Shown here: one piece after another, positions 1 to 3,641 of the stretch
Layout: each line of letters starts with the position of its first letter
How positions within the stretch are numbered: position 1 is the stretch's first letter
Assembly: GCA_913773825.1 (NCBI GenBank)
Contig: CAJYHH010000450.1
Span: forward strand, 1-5,433
Source: Candidatus Sericytochromatia bacterium
Lineage (GTDB): Bacteria; Cyanobacteriota; Sericytochromatia; UBA7694
Length of the DNA stretch: 5,433 nt
Direction of reading: 5' to 3'
Program-made: the position numbers and the translations under genes
The notes under the pieces: generated by a model
Seen by the model: only the letters and a program-made list of their open reading frames with translations
Told to the model about the DNA's origin: nothing
The model's database searches: none

Positions 1-2
1 GT

Positions 3-221
3 CGCATCCTAGAGGTTGATAAAGATGGTCGGATTGTTTGGTCCTTGGCTTCTGGTACAGGGTTGCGGGTGATTCGCCCAACCCGAGCCAATCGCCTGTC
101 TAATGGCAATACGCTAATTGAGCACAGCAATCATTTTTACTGGCTTGAGATCACCCCGGAACAGCTCCCAGTCTGGCGTTATACTTTACCTGTCAAAGGC
201 TTTAACTTTGCAGAAGTCTAA
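3..221 (+). CDS. C-terminal fragment of an arylsulfotransferase/PQQ-like beta-propeller protein
   Basis: The reading frame is open from the window edge to a TAA at 219-221 and gives 72 residues; the 5' part of the gene lies outside the window. Two propeller-blade signatures are visible: ILEVDKDGRIVWSL near the start, and RANRLSNGNTLIEHSN followed by WLEI and PVWRY. The pattern 'leucine-x-NGNTLI ... E-I ... VW-x-Y' is typical of arylsulfotransferase-type (ASST) and related PQQ/NHL-like beta-propellers, in which each blade ends with a Trp-containing strand. This piece would be the last one or two blades. No catalytic residue can be judged from the fragment, so an enzyme activity should not be assumed; many such proteins are non-catalytic secreted propellers. 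The next gene starts 114 bases downstream behind its own candidate promoter, so membership of a shared operon is doubtful. The frame is secure and the family is moderately secure. Confidence 0.7.
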   Translation, partial: RILEVDKDGRIVWSLASGTGLRVIRPTRANRLSNGNTLIEHSNHFYWLEITPEQLPVWRYTLPVKGFNFAEV

Positions 222-248
222 GCCAGACTGAGGTTATTTAAAATTTTT

Positions 249-276
249 TTGCTCATTTCGAATTAATGAGTATATG
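249..276 (+). promoter_or_regulatory. Candidate promoter of the lipoprotein gene
   Basis: TTGCTC at 249-254 and TATATG at 271-276 are separated by 16 bases. They match the sigma-70 consensus at 3 of 6 and 4 of 6 positions. The site sits in an AT-rich stretch with a T7 run just upstream (244-250) and would start transcription near 283, about 50 bases before the ATG. The match is weak and rests mostly on its position. Confidence 0.3.
252..270. promoter_or_regulatory. Palindrome CTCATT-N7-AATGAG, candidate operator
   Basis: CTCATT at 252-257 and AATGAG at 265-270 form a perfect 6+6 bp inverted repeat around a 7-base centre. It lies almost entirely between the proposed -35 and -10 boxes. No T-run follows it on either strand, so it is not a terminator. 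Dyads of this size and position are typical operator sites for dimeric repressors, but no cognate regulator is visible here. Confidence 0.35.
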
Positions 277-279
277 TTT

Positions 280-312
280 GGGGGCCTGATGTTTTAATGA
301 CATTAGGCCCTC
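280..312 (+). other. GC-rich hairpin in the 5' leader of the lipoprotein gene
   Basis: The left arm 280-291 (GGGGGCCTGATG is within 280-291) pairs with the right arm 301-312 (CATTAGGCCCTC) over 12 bp with two G-U wobbles. The loop is 9 bases, TTTTAATGA. The sequence after the stem (ACCTCAATAT) has no T-tract, so an intrinsic terminator is unlikely on the + strand. The stem ends about 10 bases before the AAGGA ribosome binding site at 323-327. It would lie at or near the 5' end of the mRNA if the promoter at 249-276 is real. A role in mRNA stability or translation control is plausible but inferred. Confidence 0.5.
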
Positions 313-322
313 ACCTCAATAT

Positions 323-327
323 AAGGA
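323..327 (+). promoter_or_regulatory. Ribosome binding site AAGGA that sets the lipoprotein start at 336
   Basis: AAGGA lies 8 bases before the ATG at 336. The alternative in-frame ATG at 297 falls inside the hairpin loop and has no such site. It would also put 13 extra residues before the signal peptide. Confidence 0.75.
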
Positions 328-335
328 TTTTGCCC

Positions 336-1463
336 ATGTTTTTAAGTCGCCTGTCTTATTCTTGTCTGGCCGGTTTGTTAAGCATGCTCTCACTGTCGGC
401 CTGTGCGGCTTTATCTCCTCATTCAAATCAGCCCATAGCCAGTCCTTCAGGCAGCTTAAGCCCATCACCCAGTGCTTCTGTGACAAGGGTTGTGGTCAAT
501 ACGCCCATCTCCAGCACAACCCGGTTGAATGTGAAAGGCAATATTCTTTTACCTAGTGGCTTGCAGCAGGATCAAGCAGGCATTTTGCTGCCGTCAGGTA
601 TTTTGCTTCCAGCAGGCATTCTTTTACCAGCTGGCTTTCAGACGCTTGCTGAAAGCGCTTTGAGTGCTGGTTTTAACAATGTCAGCTTTAAAATAAGGGT
701 TTATGACCAAGATAGTGGTGAACTTTTAGCTGAAACTGAATCTGATCAGACGGGGGCCTATGTTTTAAAGTCGCTTCAGACGGGTAGTAAGCTACGCATG
801 GAGGCCCAGGCCAATAATCTAAACCAGTTGATTTTACAGGCTTTGGCAGATTTACCTTCAGCATCTGCTGAAAATACCGTGACGCGTAATATTACTGTTC
901 AGACCACCGCTGCTATTTTGCTAGCAGATGAAGTCAACAAAAATCAAGCTGACAAAATTCCCCCTAGTAACCTTCAAAATGAAGCAGGTTTTTCAGCAAG
1001 TATAGGACAGATTGCCGCCGAACTTGAAAAAAATCTGGGCAAACAGACGATTCGAACTCTTGAAGATGTGGGTTCAGAAGTAAAGATACAGGTTGAACAG
1101 GTTCGTGAACTGGCGCGTCAGCGCCCTGAACTTAAGCTGCCAAAACCAGATCCATTCCGTGACCGCAGCTTTTTTGCTGCTGATTTTGATCCGGCTCGCT
1201 GGCCTTTAGAGACAATTTTGCGTAAGCCTCTCCCTGCTTTAGCTAATGGGACTTGTCCTTCACCACCACCAGGCCGAAACGGTGAACCCATTGCCGCTCC
1301 TACCCCACAGCCAGACGGCATGTGCCCGCCACCACCCAGTAATGCGCCTTTGGATTCTGAAGGCCGTCCCTTAGTGATGCCGCTAGGCATGAGCGCTGAG
1401 GGTTCTCCTGTTCCTGGGCAATCCATGCCTCCATCAGGACCGAATAATCAGCCTCCACGCTAA
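336..1463 (+). CDS. Lipoprotein with ILLP(S/A)G repeats, a carboxypeptidase-regulatory-like domain and a Pro-rich tail
   Basis: This gene encodes a 375-residue exported lipoprotein of unknown function. Residues 1-23 are a classic signal peptide: Arg5, a hydrophobic core, and lipobox L20-S-A-C23, so Cys23 should be lipidated. A Ser/Pro-rich linker follows (about 30-50). The hexapeptide ILLP(S/A)G occurs at 70-75 and in tandem at 83-100. Residues 117-157 read as a carboxypeptidase-regulatory-like/Cna-B-type beta-sandwich (RVYDQDSGELLAETESDQTG then AYVL and a 'L-x-x-G' turn), a fold common in surface proteins. Residues about 190-265 look helical and charged. The tail from about 299 is Pro-rich and has two related motifs, GTCPSPPP (305-312) and GMCPPPP (328-334), whose cysteines could form a disulfide. 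The start at 336 is chosen from AAGGA at 323-327 and the signal peptide. Gene flanks suggest its own transcript. No enzymatic motif is seen; a surface or cell-envelope structural role is inferred. Confidence 0.85.
   Translation: MFLSRLSYSCLAGLLSMLSLSACAALSPHSNQPIASPSGSLSPSPSASVTRVVVNTPISSTTRLNVKGNILLPSGLQQDQAGILLPSGILLPAGILLPAGFQTLAESALSAGFNNVSFKIRVYDQDSGELLAETESDQTGAYVLKSLQTGSKLRMEAQANNLNQLILQALADLPSASAENTVTRNITVQTTAAILLADEVNKNQADKIPPSNLQNEAGFSASIGQIAAELEKNLGKQTIRTLEDVGSEVKIQVEQVRELARQRPELKLPKPDPFRDRSFFAADFDPARWPLETILRKPLPALANGTCPSPPPGRNGEPIAAPTPQPDGMCPPPPSNAPLDSEGRPLVMPLGMSAEGSPVPGQSMPPSGPNNQPPR
543..635 (+). repeat. Four 18-bp coding repeats for ILLP(S/A)G
   Basis: Units are at 543-560, 582-599, 600-617 and 618-635; the last three are directly tandem. 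The peptides are ILLPSG, ILLPSG, ILLPAG, ILLPAG. Nucleotide identity is lower than protein identity. Units 1 and 4 share ATTCTTTTACC, and units 2 and 3 share ATTTTGCT. This suggests an old duplication held at the protein level rather than a recent slippage array. Confidence 0.85.
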
Positions 1464-1510
1464 ATTCTGATCTCCTGAAGTGTGGCTAAGGCCGCAAGCC
1501 CTGCCCGGCT

Positions 1511-1532
1511 CTGTGTTAGCTGCCTGTGTTAG
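1511..1532 (+). repeat. 9-bp direct repeat CTGTGTTAG overlapping a promoter
   Basis: CTGTGTTAG occurs at 1511-1519 and again at 1524-1532, a 13-base period. The second copy includes the start of the proposed -10 element. The repeat may be a regulator binding site or chance; no protein can be assigned. Confidence 0.4.
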
Positions 1533-1535
1533 AAT
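1527..1535 (+). promoter_or_regulatory. Extended -10 promoter TG-T-TAGAAT upstream of the glycosyltransferase operon
   Basis: TAGAAT at 1530-1535 matches the sigma-70 -10 box at 5 of 6 positions and is preceded by TG with a one-base gap, the extended -10 arrangement. No convincing -35 lies 16-18 bases upstream, which extended -10 promoters tolerate. Transcription would start near 1542, about 44 bases before the ATG at 1586. A transcript starting there would contain no complete upstream start at 1544 with room for a ribosome site, which supports the shorter protein. Confidence 0.5.
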
Positions 1536-1573
1536 GATAGGCGATGCGGCCCAGCCGAACGCTCATTACGCTC

Positions 1574-1578
1574 AGGGA
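1574..1578 (+). promoter_or_regulatory. Ribosome binding site AGGGA that sets the glycosyltransferase start at 1586
   Basis: AGGGA ends 7 bases before ATG 1586. The in-frame ATG at 1544 has no Shine-Dalgarno-like sequence and lies almost on the predicted transcription start, so the 14-residue N-terminal extension is not adopted. Confidence 0.7.
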
Positions 1579-1585
1579 AAATAAT

Positions 1586-1786
1586 ATGGCGAAACACGAC
1601 TTCATCAAAAAAATCGTCAGAGACCAGCTTGATCGTTCTCTGGCCATCGATCCCCAGGTCTATGATGTGCTGGCAAAAGATCTGGAACTCAAACTTGAAC
1701 CCGTATTGCGCAAGGCCACTGAGTTTGTGCGTCGGGAAAATCGCGATACCCTACTCGCCGGAGATATCATCAAAGGGATTAACTTT
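1586..1786 (+). other. Region encoding the predicted histone-fold domain (residues 1-67 of the glycosyltransferase)
   Basis: The residues suggest helix 1 (about 5-15, FIKKIVRDQL), a short loop, a long helix 2 (about 22-52, starting IDPQVYDVLAKDLELKLEPV), a loop, and a short helix 3 (58-66, AGDIIKGIN). This is the histone-fold plan. The L2/helix-3 junction RDTLLAGDI (53-61) keeps the R-x-T-x4-D spacing of archaeal histones (RKTIKAEDI in HMf, from memory), where Arg and Asp form a salt bridge and Thr packs the loop. The helix-2 text also resembles TAF6-type histone folds (VEYRL...A.KF.RHSKR). There are 13 Lys/Arg and 12 Asp/Glu in 67 residues, so the domain is nearly neutral. That favours dimerisation or protein binding over DNA wrapping. 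The assignment rests on pattern and remembered family sequences, not a search. Confidence 0.65.
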
Positions 1787-2950
1787 ACCGCAGGTAAAAA
1801 GTCCCCACGTATTCTGATTGCACACGTTACTGCAGGTGCCGGACATCAGCGCGCTGCTGAAGCCCTGGGCAAGGTCTGTAAAGAGCTCTATCCAGATGCC
1901 AACGTTAAACTGGTTGATACCCTCGACTATATCAACACGGTCTATAAAAAAGTCTATAGCAATACTTACTTGGCGATGGTCAAACACACTCCTCGTCTGT
2001 GGGGCTATTTTTACGAGCGCTTTGATAAAGACGAAGATCGTTTAGAAGACAAGTTGCGTCAGAGTATGGAAAGTCTTCAGGCTGGTGATTTTCGCGACTT
2101 TTTAGATGATTTTTCACCTGATATGGTGATCTGTACACACTTCCTGCCAATGGAGCTGATTTCGCGCTGGAAGAAAAAACGTAAGTCTTCACTGCCGCTG
2201 TATGCTGTCGTAACAGACTTTGCCCTTCATACTTACTGGATTGTGGAAGAAGTCAACGCTTACTTTGTTGGCAATGATGATGTTGCGCGGGAGCTTCAGA
2301 CGCGCGGCGCCAAAGTCAAAGATATTTACCAGACTGGGATTCCGATTGATCCGGTGTTTTCAAATTTGCCTTTGCAGACTGAAATGCGCGACAAGTTAGG
2401 CATCGAGCGCGACTTACCCACTGTGTTAATTATGGGTGGAGGATATGGCATGGGAGATATGGCTTCACTGCTGCGTTCTTTCCGCAACACCACCCTCAAA
2501 ATGCAATTGCTGGTTGTCTGTGGCCGTAACGAAGGCTTACAGCAAGAGCTCAGCCAGATCGCGACTTCTTTACCGATGCCTTATAAGATCTATGGCTTTG
2601 TAAATAACGTCCATGAGCTGATGAAGGCTTCTGACCTTGTCATTACCAAACCTGGCGGATTGTCTAGCTCAGAAGCACTTGCGGCTAACACACCCATGAT
2701 GATGATCAATCCGATTCCTGGTCAAGAGCAGCGTAACAGTGATTATCTGCTCGAAAACGGGGCTGCGACCATTCTGCATCAGATCCCTGATGGCGCTTAT
2801 TATGTTGAAAAATTGTTGCGTGATCAAGATCGACTGGCATTGATGATTCAACAGACTCGCAAAATTGGGCGTCAGGACGCGGCTTACGATATTGTCCGTC
2901 AATCTATGCAATTATCAGGTCTGGCAGATCTGATTGAGGCTGAGACATGA
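1586..2950 (+). CDS. MGDG synthase/UgtP-like GT28 glycosyltransferase with an N-terminal histone-fold domain
   Basis: This 454-residue protein is predicted to transfer a sugar from a UDP-sugar to diacylglycerol at the cytoplasmic membrane face, making glycolipids. The catalytic part spans about residues 74-440. It carries the N-terminal glycine loop and His (VTAGAGHQRAA, G84-x-G86-H87), THFLP (184-188) and VVTDFALHTYW (208-218, D211, H215). Further on are a Gly-rich turn (GGGYGMG, 284-290), TKPGGLSSSEALA (354-366, E363) and the donor-binding PIPGQEQRN (376-384). These are the landmarks of the MGDG_synth plus GT28 C-terminal architecture, and all look intact. Donor (glucose or galactose) and processivity cannot be read from sequence. 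The unusual part is residues 1-67, an additional helical domain resembling a histone fold (see separate entry), which makes the protein about 70 residues longer than the roughly 380-residue UgtP-type enzymes. No membrane span is seen, as expected for a peripheral enzyme. The stop overlaps the start of the next gene (ATGA, 2947-2950). The start is chosen from AGGGA at 1574-1578. Confidence 0.9.
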   Translation: MAKHDFIKKIVRDQLDRSLAIDPQVYDVLAKDLELKLEPVLRKATEFVRRENRDTLLAGDIIKGINFTAGKKSPRILIAHVTAGAGHQRAAEALGKVCKELYPDANVKLVDTLDYINTVYKKVYSNTYLAMVKHTPRLWGYFYERFDKDEDRLEDKLRQSMESLQAGDFRDFLDDFSPDMVICTHFLPMELISRWKKKRKSSLPLYAVVTDFALHTYWIVEEVNAYFVGNDDVARELQTRGAKVKDIYQTGIPIDPVFSNLPLQTEMRDKLGIERDLPTVLIMGGGYGMGDMASLLRSFRNTTLKMQLLVVCGRNEGLQQELSQIATSLPMPYKIYGFVNNVHELMKASDLVITKPGGLSSSEALAANTPMMMINPIPGQEQRNSDYLLENGAATILHQIPDGAYYVEKLLRDQDRLALMIQQTRKIGRQDAAYDIVRQSMQLSGLADLIEAET

Positions 2951-3474
2951 TCCCCAATCTCGACCGCCTGCGTGAGGTTGCTGCAAAGGACGCCTATGTT
3001 AATGAAATTCGCGTATTTTTAGATAACCTGACCAATCAGGATCGCAGTAAGGCGCTATATGTTGCTAAAACACTTTTTTTTGCGCCAGAAACCCATCCGC
3101 GGGTTCGTTATGCTATTGCTGGCAGGCTGGGTAAATTGGGACCAAGGCAGTTGTTTCAGCAATTGCTTAGTTATTTTATTTTAAAAAAATTTCCTGATAC
3201 TTTATCTCTGATTGAGGCTTTACGGGGGTTTGCAGATCCTGAGGCGGTTCCTGCTTTAGCAGAGTATTATCAAGAAGGCACTTATCGTGAATGCCTGGTA
3301 ATCATCGACGCTGTTGCACAGTCTCAATCCCCTGAAACCGTTGAGTTTTTAAGCCGCGTTTATAACGAGCAGGTCGACTACATTCAAAAAATGGATGAGT
3401 CTGAGATGCTGGAAATTCGTCAGCGAGCCAGTTCTGCGTTAGGCAAAAGCATCATGCGCTTTGATCTAGGCTAA
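2947..3474 (+). CDS. HEAT-like helical repeat protein, translationally coupled to the glycosyltransferase
   Basis: This is a 175-residue, probably cytoplasmic, all-helical protein with no signal peptide or membrane span. HEAT-like helix pairs can be traced at about residues 52-78 (PRVRYAIAGRLGKLG then QLFQQLLSYF), 84-109 (TLSLIEALRGFADPEAVPAL), 113-140 (ECLVIIDAVAQSQSPETVEF) and a last helix at 154-169 (LEIRQRASSALGKS). The D/S-P-E-(A/T)-V turns between helices and the R-x-R-A-x-x-A-L-G ending are typical of HEAT/PBS-lyase-like repeats. The family acts as binding scaffolds; no catalytic residues are seen. The ATG at 2947 overlaps the upstream TGA as ATGA. A GAGG at 2936-2939, inside the upstream gene, sits 7 bases before it, so translation is likely coupled. 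This makes the histone-fold glycosyltransferase its most likely partner. The alternative is a generic scaffold that is merely co-expressed. Function is unknown. Confidence 0.85.
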   Translation: MIPNLDRLREVAAKDAYVNEIRVFLDNLTNQDRSKALYVAKTLFFAPETHPRVRYAIAGRLGKLGPRQLFQQLLSYFILKKFPDTLSLIEALRGFADPEAVPALAEYYQEGTYRECLVIIDAVAQSQSPETVEFLSRVYNEQVDYIQKMDESEMLEIRQRASSALGKSIMRFDLG

Positions 3475-3483
3475 ATAAGAACC

Positions 3484-3584
3484 AGAGGATAAAAGGACTG
3501 AGAACAACAAGACTAAAATAAAGACATTCATCGATTTTTTTGAATTTGTCCTGAGTCCTTTGTGCCTACGTCCATTAGTCCTCT
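3484..3584 (+). other. Nested inverted repeats and GTCC-rich segment after the HEAT-like gene
   Basis: The spacer 3475-3641 holds no gene. AGAGGA (3484-3489) is complementary to TCCTCT (3579-3584), and AAAGGACT (3492-3499) is perfectly complementary to AGTCCTTT (3554-3561). AGGACT could alternatively pair with AGTCCT at 3577-3582, so two mutually exclusive structures are possible. The inner loop is long (54 bases) and contains a T7 run at 3535-3541 that follows no stable stem, so this is not a standard intrinsic terminator. It could be a weak terminator, an mRNA 3' structure, or chance repetition of GTCC. Confidence 0.3.
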
Positions 3585-3592
3585 TCAGCCCG

Positions 3593-3601
3593 TGTTATAC
3601 T
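3593..3601 (+). promoter_or_regulatory. Extended -10 promoter TG-T-TATACT upstream of the membrane coiled-coil gene
   Basis: TATACT at 3596-3601 matches the -10 consensus at 5 of 6 positions and has TG with a one-base gap before it. It has the same core (GTGTTA) as the proposed promoter at 1527-1535. Transcription would start near 3608, about 34 bases before ATG 3642. An alternative pair, TTGAGT (3601-3606) with TAGACT (3625-3630) at an 18-base spacing, is weaker and would start too close to the ATG. Confidence 0.5.
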
Positions 3602-3641
3602 TGAGTGTATTTTTTAGTAAAGGATAGACTAAGTTCCGGCA

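Noticed and set aside
215..250. Intrinsic terminator after the propeller gene (AGTCT-AAGCC-AGACT and a T7 run)
   Set aside because: The stem is only 5 bp, overlaps the stop codon, and is 14 bases away from the T7 run, so it does not form a terminator.
297..335. Upstream ATG at 297 as the start of the lipoprotein
   Set aside because: It lies in the hairpin loop without a ribosome site and would place 13 residues before a well-formed signal peptide.
1118..1426. 102-codon reading frame on the - strand inside the lipoprotein gene
   Set aside because: It is antisense to the Pro-rich tail; its Gly-rich content simply mirrors CCN codons, and it has no ribosome site or family signature.
1544..1585. 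Upstream ATG... start at 1544 for the glycosyltransferase
   Set aside because: No Shine-Dalgarno sequence precedes it, it sits on the predicted transcription start, and AGGGA is correctly spaced for ATG 1586.
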